A stretch of 64,000 nucleotides of DNA from Azonexus sp. Its GTDB lineage: Bacteria; Pseudomonadota; Gammaproteobacteria; Burkholderiales; Rhodocyclaceae. Within the stretch, counting starts at the first letter, position 1; each line of letters starts with the position of its first letter. Both the position numbers and the translations under genes were made by a program. Positions 36,523 through 48,100 of this stretch are shown here, in pieces. Under the pieces are notes generated by a model that did not search any database, was not told the DNA's origin, and worked only from the letters and a program-made list of their open reading frames with translations. The stretch lies in contig JAUYSK010000027.1 in NCBI GenBank assembly GCA_030696345.1, positions 248,001 to 312,000 on the forward strand, written 5' to 3'.

Positions 36523-37783
36523 CCGCAGGACGTGCCGCCGCCATCGCACCCGGCATGTCGAGCGCTGCAACCCGGACGATAGCGGCTTCGATCCGCCCTT
36601 CCGCGACCAGCCGATTCATGAACTCCAGGACAGCCTCGGCCGACAGACCGGGTCGATAGGGCCGATCCTGCGCCATCGCCTGAAAAATGTCGGCCACCCG
36701 CAAGATTCGCGCTTCGAGCGGCAAATCACCACTATGCAAGTGGAAGGGGTAACCACTGGCATCAGGCTCTTCATGATGACAGGCCGCCCATTGGGTGACC
36801 TCTTCAAAACCCTTGATGTGGCGAAGTATCTGAAACGTCTCGAAGCTGTGGGCATTCATGATCGTGCGTTCGCGCTCGTCGAGACGCCCCGGCTTGTCGA
36901 GCACCTCGTCAGGAACACGGAGTTTGCCCAGATCATGCAGCAGCCCGGCAATTTCCAGCTTGTCGCAGTTCTCCGGACTGACCCCCATGCCTTTGGCGAA
37001 AAATCTGGCCAGACGCGAAACACCGAGCGAATGAACCGCCGTGAACGGGCTTTTTGTATCGACGATGCGCGAGAATATTTCGGCGATCTGCTTCAATTCA
37101 CCGATCGAGGCCTGGCAGCCTGAACCCTGTTCAAGCATTTCCTGCATGATGTCCTGAATACCGCGCGGTTCCAGCTGCAGCCAGAAAGCCTCCGTCGCCG
37201 AAGCCGCCAGAAAGGCATCGACCAATTCCGGAGAAAAATAAGTGCCGGCATGCGCGACGATCTGCGCCCGGATCTCGCTGGAGTACATCAGGACACCCTC
37301 TGCATAGTGCGGGGCTGCCAGCGCATCGACGCGATCCACCAGATAGACCAGATTGGCCTGCTCAATCACCTCACGACTGACATCCGTTAACTGAACCAGC
37401 TTTTCCCAGCGCGTATGGTGATAGAGAACTGGCTCTGCCAGCGCAGCCAGTGGCGCGAAGTCGCGGAGCAAGGTGTAGCCGATATCGCAGTGATTCTGGG
37501 AAGACTCCCAGTCGAATTCGCTGACCAGATGGCTATGCGTCGTCGTCGACGAAACGCCGATGTCGTGCAGCACGCCGAGATCGAACAGAGCGGTAATCTG
37601 GGCTGGATTCAGCCCCAACTCACGGCCGCAGGCAGCAGCCATGATGCCGACCCGCTTGCCGTGGGCGACGTCATCGATACCGACCAGATCCAGGGCATCC
37701 GACAGGGCATAGATAACCTGTCGCAGATCGACATGTATCGTTGCCGAGCAATCGCTGGCCATGCTTTCGATGCGTACATCCAT
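36512..37783 (-). CDS. Tandem HD-domain protein, C-terminal half HD-GYP-like
   Basis: 423 residues with two HD-type domains. The first has HDIGVSSTTTHSH near residue 94 and YHHTRWEKL, without a GYP triad. The second has GLLHDLGKLRVPDE near 280, NAHSFETFQIL and CHHEEPDASGYPFH, which is close to the HD-GYP signature of cyclic-di-GMP phosphodiesterases. Similar two-part proteins are annotated as HD-GYP phosphodiesterases; the first half may be regulatory. It ends the group of genes convergent with the glycosyltransferase and lies 5 nt after orn on the same strand. Confidence 0.83.
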   Translation of the reverse strand: MDVRIESMASDCSATIHVDLRQVIYALSDALDLVGIDDVAHGKRVGIMAAACGRELGLNPAQITALFDLGVLHDIGVSSTTTHSHLVSEFDWESSQNHCDIGYTLLRDFAPLAALAEPVLYHHTRWEKLVQLTDVSREVIEQANLVYLVDRVDALAAPHYAEGVLMYSSEIRAQIVAHAGTYFSPELVDAFLAASATEAFWLQLEPRGIQDIMQEMLEQGSGCQASIGELKQIAEIFSRIVDTKSPFTAVHSLGVSRLARFFAKGMGVSPENCDKLEIAGLLHDLGKLRVPDEVLDKPGRLDERERTIMNAHSFETFQILRHIKGFEEVTQWAACHHEEPDASGYPFHLHSGDLPLEARILRVADIFQAMAQDRPYRPGLSAEAVLEFMNRLVAEGRIEAAIVRVAALDMPGAMAAARPAVNA

Positions 37784-37788
37784 GATGC

Positions 37789-38334
37789 TCAGCCCTTCAG
37801 AAAGTGCTCGCGGTAATACTTCAGCTCATCGATCGATTCGTAAATATCGGCCAGCGCAGTATGCCGGCCCTTCTTCTTGAAACCCTTGTAGATTTCCGGC
37901 TGCCAGCGCTTGCACAACTCTTTCAGGGTGCTGACATCAAGATTGCGATAATGGAAAAAATCCTCCATCGTCGGCATGTAGCGGGCCATGAAACGGCGAT
38001 CCTGACCGATGGAATTGCCGCACATCGGCGAATGGCCTTTCGACGAATATTTTTTCAGGAATTCCAGCGCTGCCAGCTCGACTTCAGCTTCGCTCAGGGT
38101 CGAAGCCTTGACCTTGTCGATCAGGCCGGAACGACCATGCGTCTTCTGGTTCCAGTCATCCATGCCCGCCAGCGTTTCATCTGTCTGATGCACCACCCAG
38201 GCGGGCGACTCGGCGACCATTTCAAGTTCAGAGTTGGTGACAACCATGGCCATTTCGATAATTCGATCACCGTCCGGATTCAAACCTGTCATTTCCATAT
38301 CCAGCCAGACGAGGTTGTTTGCGTTGCCTGCCAT
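37789..38334 (-). CDS. orn: Oligoribonuclease
   Basis: 181 residues, the family's length. DEDD motifs: WLDMEMTGL (Asp, Glu), [12 protein letters not shown] (Asp) and [11 protein letters not shown] (His, Asp). Orn degrades 2-5 nt RNAs, including pGpG made from c-di-GMP. ATG at 38334 (MAGNANNL) is preferred over 38382. Being beside an HD-GYP-like gene is consistent with shared nucleotide turnover. It is divergent from the M48 protease gene. Confidence 0.95.
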   Translation of the reverse strand: MAGNANNLVWLDMEMTGLNPDGDRIIEMAMVVTNSELEMVAESPAWVVHQTDETLAGMDDWNQKTHGRSGLIDKVKASTLSEAEVELAALEFLKKYSSKGHSPMCGNSIGQDRRFMARYMPTMEDFFHYRNLDVSTLKELCKRWQPEIYKGFKKKGRHTALADIYESIDELKYYREHFLKG

Positions 38335-38390
38335 ATAATTGCCCGAATCCGTAAAAAACCGAATTTTCTCACAGCTTTGCACCCGCTTTC

Positions 38391-39635
38391 GTGACTGCCG
38401 ACTTCACTCTCGTTTTTCTCCTTGCCTTTGGCCTGACCCTGGCCGTTCGTCTGTGGCTGACCCTGCGCCACATCCGCTTCGTTGCCGCCCACCGCAACGC
38501 GGTTCCGGCCGACTTTGCCGAACGCATCGAACTGGCATCGCACCAAAAAGCCGCCGATTACACCGTCGACCGCAGCAAGACCAGCATTTTCACCACGCTG
38601 ATCGATGCCGGCCTGCTGCTGATCCTGACATTGGGCGGCGGCCTCGCCTGGCTGCATGACTTCTGGGCAGCTCGCCTGGATGGCCTGCCCTACGGTCTGG
38701 CGATGATCTTCAGCCTGATGCTGATCTCGGCCGTGATCGACCTGCCCTTTTCGCTCTATCGCCAGTTTGTCATCGAAGCCCGCTACGGCTTCAACCGGAT
38801 GACCATCGCCCTGTTCTTCGCCGATCTCGCCAAACAGACGCTGCTCGGCCTCGCCATCGGCACCCCGGTCATCCTCGCCGTGCTCTGGCTGATGGGCGCC
38901 ATGGGCAATCTCTGGTGGCTGTACGTGTGGGTTTTCTGGAGCGCCTTCAACCTGCTCATCATGTTCGTTTATCCGACCTGGATCGCCCCCATCTTCAACA
39001 AATTCTCGCCGCTCGAAGAGGGCGAGATGAAGTCACGCATCGAAGCCCTGCTCATCCGCTGCGGCTTTCGCTCCTCCGGCCTCTTCGTGATGGATGGTTC
39101 GAAGCGCTCCAGTCATGGCAACGCCTACTTCACCGGCTTCGGCAACAACAAGCGCATTGTCTTTTTCGACACCCTGCTCTCCCGTCTGGCACCGCCTGAA
39201 GTCGAGGCCGTACTCGCCCACGAACTCGGTCATTTCCGCAAGAAGCACATCGTCAAGCGTGTCGTCCTGATGTTCGCCGCCTCCCTCGGCTTTCTCTGGC
39301 TGCTCGGCCAGTTGATCGATGCCCCGTGGTTTTACGCCGGCCTCGGCGTGCCGGCCCAGAATACGACGCTGGCGCTGATCCTGTTCTTCCTCGTCGTGCC
39401 CGTCTTCACCTTCCCGTTCGCCCCGCTGATGAGTCATTTCTCCCGGCAGCACGAATTCGAGGCCGATGCCTACGCGGCAGAACACACGGTGGCCGCCGAC
39501 CTCGCCCGCGCCCTGGTCAAGCTTTACGAAGACAACGCCGCAACGCTGACGCCTGATCCGCTGCATTCGCTGTTCTACGACTCTCACCCGCCGGCCGCCC
39601 AGCGCATCGCCCGTCTGCAAGGGGGTAGCGCCTGA
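38391..39635 (+). CDS. M48-family zinc metalloprotease (Ste24/CAAX-protease type)
   Basis: 414 residues with several hydrophobic segments. Catalytic HEXXH is HELGHF in [14 protein letters not shown], near residue 278, with a later Glu in [13 protein letters not shown]. The N-terminal part is the CAAX-protease 1 domain of Ste24 proteins. GTG start at 38391, 56 nt from the divergent orn start. The stop overlaps rsgA by 1 nt; the orn/M48/rsgA grouping is common in Beta- and Gammaproteobacteria. Confidence 0.9.
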   Translation: MTADFTLVFLLAFGLTLAVRLWLTLRHIRFVAAHRNAVPADFAERIELASHQKAADYTVDRSKTSIFTTLIDAGLLLILTLGGGLAWLHDFWAARLDGLPYGLAMIFSLMLISAVIDLPFSLYRQFVIEARYGFNRMTIALFFADLAKQTLLGLAIGTPVILAVLWLMGAMGNLWWLYVWVFWSAFNLLIMFVYPTWIAPIFNKFSPLEEGEMKSRIEALLIRCGFRSSGLFVMDGSKRSSHGNAYFTGFGNNKRIVFFDTLLSRLAPPEVEAVLAHELGHFRKKHIVKRVVLMFAASLGFLWLLGQLIDAPWFYAGLGVPAQNTTLALILFFLVVPVFTFPFAPLMSHFSRQHEFEADAYAAEHTVAADLARALVKLYEDNAATLTPDPLHSLFYDSHPPAAQRIARLQGGSA

Positions 39636-40498
39636 TGGAAGGCCGCGTCGTCGCCGCCCATGGCCGGCAGTACGTTGTTGAACTGGCCGATGGCACATTG
39701 CTGCCCTGTTTCCCGCGCGGCAAGAAAAGCGACGTCGTCTGCGGCGACCGCGTCGATATCCAGCGCACCTCCGACGATCAGGGTGTCATTGATACCATCC
39801 AGCCGCGCACCAGCCTGCTCTACCGTTCCAATGAGATCAAGCAGAAGCTGATTGCCGCCAACGTCGATCAGTTGCTCATCGTCGTCGCCACCGAACCGGC
39901 CTTTTCCGACGAACTGATCACCCGTGCCCTGCTCGCCGCCGAAAGCGAGGAAATCGATCCGCTGATCGTCCTCAACAAGTGCGACCTGGCGGACAGGGTG
40001 CCGGCTGCCCGCGAGCGTCTGGCGGTCTTTGCCAAGTTGGGCTATCGCGTCGTCGAACTCTCCGCCCTCGAACACGCCGAAGACCTGCGCCCGGAACTCT
40101 ATGGCGTCACCAGCGTCCTGGTCGGCCAGTCCGGCATGGGCAAATCGACACTGGTCAACGCCCTTGTCCCGGAAGCCAACGCCGCCACCCGCGAAATCTC
40201 GCAGGCGCTCGATTCCGGCAAGCACACGACAACGCACGCCACGCTCTACCATCTTGACCCGGAAAGCCAGTTGATCGACTCGCCAGGGCTGCAGGAATTC
40301 GGCCTCGGCCACCTTGACCGCCAGGAAATTGAACACGCCTTCCGCGAATTCCGGCCTTATCTTGGCCAATGCCGTTTCCGCGATTGCCGCCATAACCGAG
40401 AACCGGATTGCGCCCTGATTGCTGCGGTCAACACCGGTAAAATCGATAAAACCAGATTCGCCGCCTATCACCGCATTGTAGGGACGCAACGCCAGTAA
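39635..40498 (+). CDS. rsgA: Small ribosomal subunit GTPase RsgA
   Basis: 287 residues: OB-fold, then a circularly permuted GTPase with NKCD (G4) ahead of the P-loop GQSGMGKSTLVN and DSPG (G3), and a C-terminal zinc site CRFRDCRHNREPDC. RsgA helps late 30S maturation. TGATG overlap with the upstream protease gene. Confidence 0.95.
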   Translation: MEGRVVAAHGRQYVVELADGTLLPCFPRGKKSDVVCGDRVDIQRTSDDQGVIDTIQPRTSLLYRSNEIKQKLIAANVDQLLIVVATEPAFSDELITRALLAAESEEIDPLIVLNKCDLADRVPAARERLAVFAKLGYRVVELSALEHAEDLRPELYGVTSVLVGQSGMGKSTLVNALVPEANAATREISQALDSGKHTTTHATLYHLDPESQLIDSPGLQEFGLGHLDRQEIEHAFREFRPYLGQCRFRDCRHNREPDCALIAAVNTGKIDKTRFAAYHRIVGTQRQ

Positions 40499-40588
40499 TA
40501 ACCAGCCGTTCGAGCCGGTAGCAATATTCGTTGCACAAGAAGATAATCGTCACAAAGTCGCCCGTCACGGCGCGACTGGAGAGAGTTC

Positions 40589-41674
40589 ATGGCCGATAAC
40601 CTGCCAACCATACTGATCGTCGACGACACCCCCGAAAACCTCAGCGTTCTCGGCGAACTTCTGCAGCCGGCCTATCGCGTGCGCGCTGCCAACTCCGGCC
40701 GTCGCGCCTTGCAGATCGCCCAGAATAAGCCGACCCCGGACCTCATCCTGCTCGACGTGATGATGCCGGAAATGGACGGCTACGCCGTTCTCAGCCATTT
40801 GCGCGCAACTGCCGCGACCAAGCATATCCCGGTGATCTTCGTCACCGCGATGGATGGCACCGAAGATGAAGAGCACGGCCTTGACTGCGGCGCCGTCGAC
40901 TACATCACCAAGCCGATCCGCCCGGCCATCGTCATGGCCCGCGTCCGCACCCAGCTCGAACTGAAACGGGCCCGCGACATTCTCCGCGATCAGAACAGTT
41001 ACCTTGAAGCTGAAGTCACCCGCCGGATGTCGGAAAACCAGCTGATTCAGCAAGTCAGCATTCACGCCCTGGCCCGCCTCGCCGAAACGCGCGATCCGGA
41101 AACCGGCAATCACTTGCGCCGCACCCAGGAATACGTGCGAACGCTGGCCATGGGTTTGAAAGATCACCCCCGGTTTGCCGACTATCTCGACAGCCGCACC
41201 ATTGACGACCTGGCCAAATCAGCGCCACTCCACGACATCGGCAAGGTCGGCATTCCCGACCATATCCTGCTCAAACCGGACAAACTGACCCCGGAAGAGT
41301 GGGTCATCATGAAAACCCATGCCGCCCTTGGCAGCCACGCTATCGACCAGGCCGAAGCGGATGCCGAGAAGCCGGTCGAGTTCCTGACCATCGCCAAGGA
41401 AATCGCCCATTTCCACCATGAAAAATGGGATGGCAGCGGTTACCCGGATGGTCGTATCGGCGACGCGATACCGATTTCCGCCCGCCTGATGGCGCTGGCG
41501 GACGTCTTCGATGCCCTGATCAGCAAGCGCTGTTACAAAGCCGCCTTCACCTTCGAATCTGCCAGCCAGATCATCGTCGAGGGGAGCGGCAAGCATTTCG
41601 ACCCGGATGTCGTGGCCACCTTTGTTCAGGAGTTCGAGACCTTCAAACGCATTGCCCTGACCTATGCCGAGTAG
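40589..41674 (+). CDS. Response regulator with HD-GYP output
   Basis: 361 residues: receiver domain (VDDTPEN start, phosphoacceptor Asp56 in ILLDVMMPEMDG, KP at ~106), a linker, and a full HD-GYP domain with HDIGKVGIPDH, MKTHAALGSHA and FHHEKWDGSGYPDG. All catalytic residues of c-di-GMP phosphodiesterases are present. GGAGAGAG ribosome site at 40577-40585. It is the first of four co-oriented genes with gaps of 27 nt, an overlap of 4 nt and 7 nt; it is probably the output partner of one of the hybrid kinases. Confidence 0.9.
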   Translation: MADNLPTILIVDDTPENLSVLGELLQPAYRVRAANSGRRALQIAQNKPTPDLILLDVMMPEMDGYAVLSHLRATAATKHIPVIFVTAMDGTEDEEHGLDCGAVDYITKPIRPAIVMARVRTQLELKRARDILRDQNSYLEAEVTRRMSENQLIQQVSIHALARLAETRDPETGNHLRRTQEYVRTLAMGLKDHPRFADYLDSRTIDDLAKSAPLHDIGKVGIPDHILLKPDKLTPEEWVIMKTHAALGSHAIDQAEADAEKPVEFLTIAKEIAHFHHEKWDGSGYPDGRIGDAIPISARLMALADVFDALISKRCYKAAFTFESASQIIVEGSGKHFDPDVVATFVQEFETFKRIALTYAE

Positions 41675-41701
41675 CAGGGCCTCGGGACGAGTCGCAAGCC
41701 G

Positions 41702-44700
41702 ATGAATGCCAGGAACCCGTCGGAAAAGCACCTGACCCGGGGAATCATGCAGGTCATCATTCCCTATGTCATGCTGGCATCACTGTGGATTCTGGTTTCC
41801 GACTGGGTCACGGCTCAATTGTTCCCTGACCCCGCCACCCAGATCATCGTCAACATGCTCAAAGGCTGGTTCTTTATCGCGGTCACGGCGACGCTGTTAA
41901 GCGTCCTCCTGCACCGTCTGATCCGGAACATCGAAAGCAGCAAGACCGTCGAACACAATGCTCGGGAAGCGGCTGACCTGGCAATTGTGCAACTCGAAAC
42001 CGAACGCGCCCAATTACGGGCATTGCTCGATGCCAATCCGGACCTGGTCTGGCTGAAAGATCCGGAAGGCACCTACCTCAGTTGCAACAAGCGCTTTGAA
42101 GCATTCTTCGGCGCCAGCGAAGCGAGCATTCAGGGAAAGACCGATTTCGATTTCATCGCCCCTGAACTCGCCGAGTATTTCCGCGCCAATGACCGCGCGG
42201 CACTGGCTGCCAACGCCCCGCGCAGCAATCAGGAGTGGGTCACGTTTGGCAACGACGGTCATCGTGAACTGCTGCTGACCACCAAAACTCCAATGCATGA
42301 CAACGCTGGCCACCTGATCGGCGTACTCGGCATTGGCCGCGACATCACGCTGATCCATGATCTGCAGGAGCGTTTCAAGGTCGCCTTCAATGCCAGCCCG
42401 GCCGCCATTTCACTGACCAGCATCGAGGATGGCGTCTTTCTCGAGGTCAACGACCGCTACGCAAGGATGCTCGGCTGGAAAAAAGAGGAACTGCTTGGCC
42501 GCAGTTCAATGGATTTCAACCTCTGGCCCAGCCCCGAAACCCGTGAGCACTGGCGCGACTTGCTCAAGAGCGCCGGACGACTGGAGGATTACCATACCGA
42601 ATGGCTACGCCGTGATGGCAGCCGGCTGTCGATCAGCCTCTCGGCTGAAATCATCAGCCTGAGCGATCACCCCTACATCCTCGCCTTCATTCTCGACATT
42701 TCCGAACGCCTGCAGGCCGAGCGAGCTGTTTCCCAATTGCAGGAGCGCCTCGCCGTCGCCTTCCGGGCCGCCCCCGTCGCCGCGTGCATCACCCGCGTCA
42801 CCGATGGCAGGATGATCGACGTCAACGAACGCCTGCTCACCGAATACGCTGCCACGCGCGAATTCCTGATCGGCAAGACCACCGTCGAAGCCGGCCTCTG
42901 GCAGGCCGAGGACCGCGCCCGAATGATCGAAATTTTCCAGCGCGACGGTTTTGTCGTCGATTTTGACAGTGTTGGCGTTGGCCGCGATGGTCGCCGGCGC
43001 CGCATCAGCCTGTCCGCCGCGAAAATCAATGTCGATGGCGAACCGCACATCGTCGTCTACATCATCGACGTCAGCGAACGCCGCGCGGCCGAGGAAAAGC
43101 TCCGCGAGCGCGAAGAAATATATCGCAGCATCGTCGCCTTCGCCAACGACGGTATCTGCCTGATCGATCCCGAGTCCCTGCAGTTCATCGAAATCAACGA
43201 CACGATCATCCACAACCTCGGCTATTCCCGCCAGGAGTTCGCCGGCATCAATCTGCTCGACCTGCAGGTTGAGGTGAACGAGGTCGAGCTGCGAAGACTG
43301 CTAGCCGAAATAATCCAGCAGGGCAACGCCACCTTTGAGCGTCGCCACCGGCGCCAGGATGGCAGCGTACAAATTGCCCGCATCGCCGCCTCAGCCATCG
43401 ACGTCGGCGGCAGCACCAGAATTTGCGCCATCTGGCAGGACATCACCGAACAGAAGCAGGCGGCTGCCGAACTTGTACAACACCGCCACCACCTTGAAGA
43501 ACTGGTCGACGAGCGCACCGCCGAACTGGCCAGGGCCAAGGAAACCGCCGAGCAGGCCAGCCGGGCCAAGAGCGTCTTCCTGGCCAACATGAGCCACGAA
43601 ATCCGCACGCCGATGAATGCCATCATCGGGCTCAACCATCTCGCCGAACGCCATACCCGCGACCCGCAACAGATCGACCGCCTGCACAAGGTGGCCGATG
43701 CGGCACATCATCTGCTGGGCATCATCAATCAGATTCTCGATATTTCGAAAATCGAAGCCGGCAAGCTGGAGCTCGAACCCAGCGACTTCCTGCTCTCCCG
43801 CGTCCTCGAAAACACCTCCCTGCTGATCCTTGATCGCCTGCGCTCGCTCGGCCTCGAATTCCACACCGAAGTTGACCCGAAGCTACCGCCGGTGTTGCGG
43901 GGCGACCCGTTGCGCATCGGCCAGATACTGCTCAACTACCTTTCCAACGCCACCAAATTTACCGAGCGTGGCAGCATCTCGGTCACGGTCAATCTGGTCG
44001 AGGCAGATGCTGACGCACTGATCGTCCGCTTTGCCGTGACCGATACCGGCATCGGCATTCCGCTCGAACAGCAGGGGCGTATTTTTGACGCTTTCGAACA
44101 GGCAGATTCCTCCACCACTCGACGCTACGGCGGTACCGGTCTGGGCTTGGCCATCGCCCGCCGCCTCGCCCTGTTGATGGGAGGCGACAGCGGACTGAGC
44201 AGCGTTCCCGGGCAGGGCAGCACCTTCTGGTTCACCGCTCGCCTGCTGCGCGGCACCGCCACCGTTCCCGACACGGCACTGCCGTTGCTGCCCGATGAAG
44301 CCGAGCAGATTCTGGCCAGTCGCTATCGTCAGGCGCGCATCCTGCTGGTTGAGGACAATCAGATCAACCAGGAAGTTGCCCTGGATCTGTTACACAGCGT
44401 TGGCCTGCAGGCCGATCTTGCGGTGAACGGCAAAGAAGCCGTGAAAATGTTTGCCGAGCAAGACTACAGCCTGATCCTGATGGATATGCAGATGCCGGTG
44501 ATGGATGGCCTTGTCGCCACCCGACTGATTCGACAAAACACCGGCGGTCATCAGGTGCCCATTCTGGCAATGACGGCCAATGCTTTTGGCGAAGATCGTC
44601 AGCGTTGCCTTGATGCCGGCATGAATGACCACATTGCCAAGCCGGTCGATCCCAACAATCTCTACGCAGCACTGATCAAGTGGCTGCCGGTCTCGGCAAG

Positions 44701-45160
44701 CAACGGGCCGGATGTGCCCGATGTGCCCCTGGCGGCCTCGCTGGCCCAAACCATCGAACCTGGAGATTCAGAATCGAAAACGCTCCTTGCCATCGGAGAA
44801 ATTCCCGGCGTCGATAGTGCCGCCGGGCTGCGCGCCGTACGTGGTCGAACGGCCAGCTACCTGCGCCTGTTGCGGACTTTCATCGTCCAGCACGGCAGGG
44901 ACGATGAAGCAATTGGCGTCGCGCTGGGTGAGCAAAATCTGGAAAGCGCAACCCTGCTCGCGCATGCCCTCAAGGGAGCAACCGGCACCCTCGGTCTGAT
45001 GAACATCCATATCGCTGCTGCCAAACTGAACGACGAACTGCGCCACCCCGGCACCCACCAACCCCCTCCCGAGCTCCTGAGCGAGCTTTCCGGAGAGATG
45101 CGGCTTACTATCCAGGCCTTGAGTTTGCAACTTGAAGCCGACCCTGGGAGTTCGTCATGA
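41702..45160 (+). CDS. Hybrid sensor histidine kinase 1 (2 TM, 4 PAS, HisKA-HATPase-REC-Hpt)
   Basis: 1152 residues. Two membrane segments (~18-38 and ~50-72) with a very short outside loop, then four PAS domains (about 100-215, 222-335, 345-455, 470-590), a coiled region, HisKA with His632 ([13 protein letters not shown]), HATPase with [11 protein letters not shown] and GGTGLGLAI, receiver with Asp928 ([13 protein letters not shown]) and Hpt with His1088 ([13 protein letters not shown]). The layout is that of unorthodox phosphorelay kinases such as BarA/ArcB. Ends soon after the Hpt, unlike the next two. It overlaps kinase 2 by 4 nt. Confidence 0.93.
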   Translation: MNARNPSEKHLTRGIMQVIIPYVMLASLWILVSDWVTAQLFPDPATQIIVNMLKGWFFIAVTATLLSVLLHRLIRNIESSKTVEHNAREAADLAIVQLETERAQLRALLDANPDLVWLKDPEGTYLSCNKRFEAFFGASEASIQGKTDFDFIAPELAEYFRANDRAALAANAPRSNQEWVTFGNDGHRELLLTTKTPMHDNAGHLIGVLGIGRDITLIHDLQERFKVAFNASPAAISLTSIEDGVFLEVNDRYARMLGWKKEELLGRSSMDFNLWPSPETREHWRDLLKSAGRLEDYHTEWLRRDGSRLSISLSAEIISLSDHPYILAFILDISERLQAERAVSQLQERLAVAFRAAPVAACITRVTDGRMIDVNERLLTEYAATREFLIGKTTVEAGLWQAEDRARMIEIFQRDGFVVDFDSVGVGRDGRRRRISLSAAKINVDGEPHIVVYIIDVSERRAAEEKLREREEIYRSIVAFANDGICLIDPESLQFIEINDTIIHNLGYSRQEFAGINLLDLQVEVNEVELRRLLAEIIQQGNATFERRHRRQDGSVQIARIAASAIDVGGSTRICAIWQDITEQKQAAAELVQHRHHLEELVDERTAELARAKETAEQASRAKSVFLANMSHEIRTPMNAIIGLNHLAERHTRDPQQIDRLHKVADAAHHLLGIINQILDISKIEAGKLELEPSDFLLSRVLENTSLLILDRLRSLGLEFHTEVDPKLPPVLRGDPLRIGQILLNYLSNATKFTERGSISVTVNLVEADADALIVRFAVTDTGIGIPLEQQGRIFDAFEQADSSTTRRYGGTGLGLAIARRLALLMGGDSGLSSVPGQGSTFWFTARLLRGTATVPDTALPLLPDEAEQILASRYRQARILLVEDNQINQEVALDLLHSVGLQADLAVNGKEAVKMFAEQDYSLILMDMQMPVMDGLVATRLIRQNTGGHQVPILAMTANAFGEDRQRCLDAGMNDHIAKPVDPNNLYAALIKWLPVSASNGPDVPDVPLAASLAQTIEPGDSESKTLLAIGEIPGVDSAAGLRAVRGRTASYLRLLRTFIVQHGRDDEAIGVALGEQNLESATLLAHALKGATGTLGLMNIHIAAAKLNDELRHPGTHQPPPELLSELSGEMRLTIQALSLQLEADPGSSS

Positions 45161-48100
45161 ACGCCTTGCCCAATACCACTCTGGCCGAAATCATGACCCG
45201 TGGCGCCCGCTGCGTGCCGCCGGAAACCACGCTGCACGAAGTTGCCCGACTGATGGCGAGCGAGCGAATCTCCTGCCTGCTCGTCGGCACCGATACGGCC
45301 GCAGTCGGCATCATTACCGAACGAAACATCGTGCACGCGCTGCACGCCCGCCAGTCACACGAAACCCCGGTCAGTACCCTGATGTCGCAGCCGTTGATCA
45401 CGGCTCCCCCGGAACTCGATCTGCTGAGCGCACGGCAACTCGTTGAAAAATGCCGCATCCGCCATCTGGTCGTCAGCAATGCGGCAGGCGTGACACTCGG
45501 CATCGTCAGTGAAACCGATTTCCGGATGGCCCTTGGCAACAGCATCTTCCGCCACTTGCGCTCGCTCGGCAGCGTCATGGAAAAGGAAATCCCGCACCTG
45601 CCACCGGGGGCACGGCTCGATGAAGCCATCGCCCGCATGGTCGAGTACAACACCGACTATCTGATCATCGCCGATGCCGGCAAGCCGCTGGGCATACTCA
45701 CCGAGCGCGACATTCCCCGGCTGCTCAAGGATCATGAGCAAGCGCAAGACGTCCATCTCAGCCAGGCAATGAGTTCGCCAGTGCTCGGCATCAACATCGA
45801 CGAAACGGTTGCCGCGGCACTGGAAGCCATGACCCGGCATCACATGCGCCACATGGCAGTGGTCGATGCCGGCGGATTTATTCTGGGGGTGATCAGCCAG
45901 CACCGTCTGTTTGAGCAACTGGCGCTGCATCAGCTTGAATCAGCGCTGCAACATGCCCACCAGGAACGTGACAGCCTGCGCCTGAAAACCCACCTGCAAA
46001 TGGCACTCGATGCTGCTGGCGCGGGCAGTTGGGAATACCGGCATCAGGAAGCACTCTTTTTCATCAGTGAGGGCGTGCATTTGCTGCTTGGCACAACGCC
46101 GCTTGATGCGCCGCTCTCGCTGGCCGAGTGGACGGCGATTATCCATCCCGATGACCAGGCCATTCTGATTGCTGCGGTCAACGCCGAAAAAACCGGAAAA
46201 TCAAACAGCCACCTGCTCGAATACCGGGCTCTCCACCAGGCAGGCCACTGGGTATGGGTCGAAGATCGGGGCTGCGTCATTGAACACTTGCCTGATGGCA
46301 CCCCTGGCATCACCGCCGGCGTACTGATCGACATCACCGACCGCCGGGAAAAACGTGCTGCGATTGAACGCCAGAACCGTGCCCTGCGCCTGATGAGCGG
46401 CGTCGCCCAGTCGCTGGTTCGGTATGACAACGAAGCCGAGATGCTGGAGGAAATCTGCACGACCATCGTTGACGCCGGCGGCTACCGCATGGCCTGGGTT
46501 GGCGAAGCGCAGCATGATGCCGAAAAGCGGGTCGTCCCGATTGCCGAATCGGGCTTTGTTGCGGGTTATCTGAGCAATCTGGATATCAGCTGGGCCGACC
46601 AGCCCAACGGCCAGGGCCCGACCGGCCGCGCCATCCGCAACGGCATCCCCTGCATTGCATGCGACCTTTACAACAATCCGACTTTTGCACTCTGGCGCGA
46701 CGCCGCCCTGGCCCAAGGCTATCAAGCATCGGCCGCACTGCCCCTGCTAATCAACGGCAAGATCATCGGTAGCCTCAACCTTTACGCCACTGAACCCGAC
46801 GCCTTTGACGATGAGGAAATAACCCTGCTCGGCAACCTGGCTGGCGAAATTGGCATCGGTGTGGCCATGCAGCGCTCCCGGCAAGCGCTGGCACAGAGCG
46901 AAGCCACCCTGCAGCAAGCCCAGAAGCTGGCTGGTATGGGCCATTTCACCTTCGATCCGGTGGCCGACAACTGGGTCAGCTCACCAACACTCGATCAAAT
47001 TTTCGGGATCAAGGCCGACTACCGGCGGACCGCCCAAAGCTGGCTCGAGCTTATCTCACCGAATGATCGCCAGCGCATGGCCACCTACCTGCGGGAGGAG
47101 GTTCTGGGCAGGCTACTGAGTTTTGACAACGAATATCGCATCGTCCGCCAGAACGATGGCGAGGTTCGCTGGGTGCATGGCACTGGCGAATTGAAGCTCG
47201 ACAGCCAGGGAAAAATCAGCCTGATGTTCGGCACCATTCAGGACATCACCGAGCGCATGTTGCTGGAAGAGCATCTGCGCAAGCTTTCGCTGGCCATCGA
47301 GCAAACGCCGCACAGCATCATCATCACTGACACCGATCACAAGATCGAATACGTCAACGACTCGTTTGTCCGCAATACCGGCTACAGCCGTGAACAGATC
47401 ATCGGCAGGACGCCCCGACTGTTGCAGTCCGGCCTGACACCTGACGCCAGCTACCAGTCACTGCATCAAGCCCTGAGCAACGGCGAGGTCTGGCGCGGCG
47501 AGTTCTGCAACCGGCATCAGGACGGCTCTGTTTCCGACGAATTCGCGATCATTTCCCCGGTCCGCCAGGCGGATGGCCAGATCACCCATTTCCTTGCCAT
47601 CGAGGAAGACATTACCGCCAAGAAGCGGACGCAGGCCGAACTCGAACGCTACCGCCAGCATCTCGAAACCCTGGTTGCCGACCGCACCATCGAGCTCAGC
47701 CAGGCCAAGGAAGAAGCCGAGCAGGCCAGCCGTTCGAAGAGCGCCTTCCTGGCCAACATGAGCCACGAAATCCGGACACCGATGAACGCCATCATGGGCC
47801 TGACCCATATCGCGTTGCGCGACCCGAAAATCTCGCCCGAACAATACCAGCGCCTGAACAAGGTGGCCGAAGCCGCCAGAAACCTGCTGGCCATCATCAG
47901 CGACATCCTCGACATCTCGAAGATCGAGGCCGGCAATCTGACCCTGGAAAATAGCAATTTTTCGCTGGAAAAAGTTCTTTCCAATGCCCGCAACATCATC
48001 GCCGAGCGGGCAGAACTGAAGCACCTTGCAGTCACCAGCGAGATCGATCCAAACCTGCCGGCGCTAATCCATGGTGATTCGCACCGGATCGAGCAGGTGC

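Noticed and set aside
40499..40588. Possible tRNA or small RNA in the 90-bp gap after rsgA
   Set aside because: No cloverleaf or terminator was seen; only the ribosome site of the next gene is clear.
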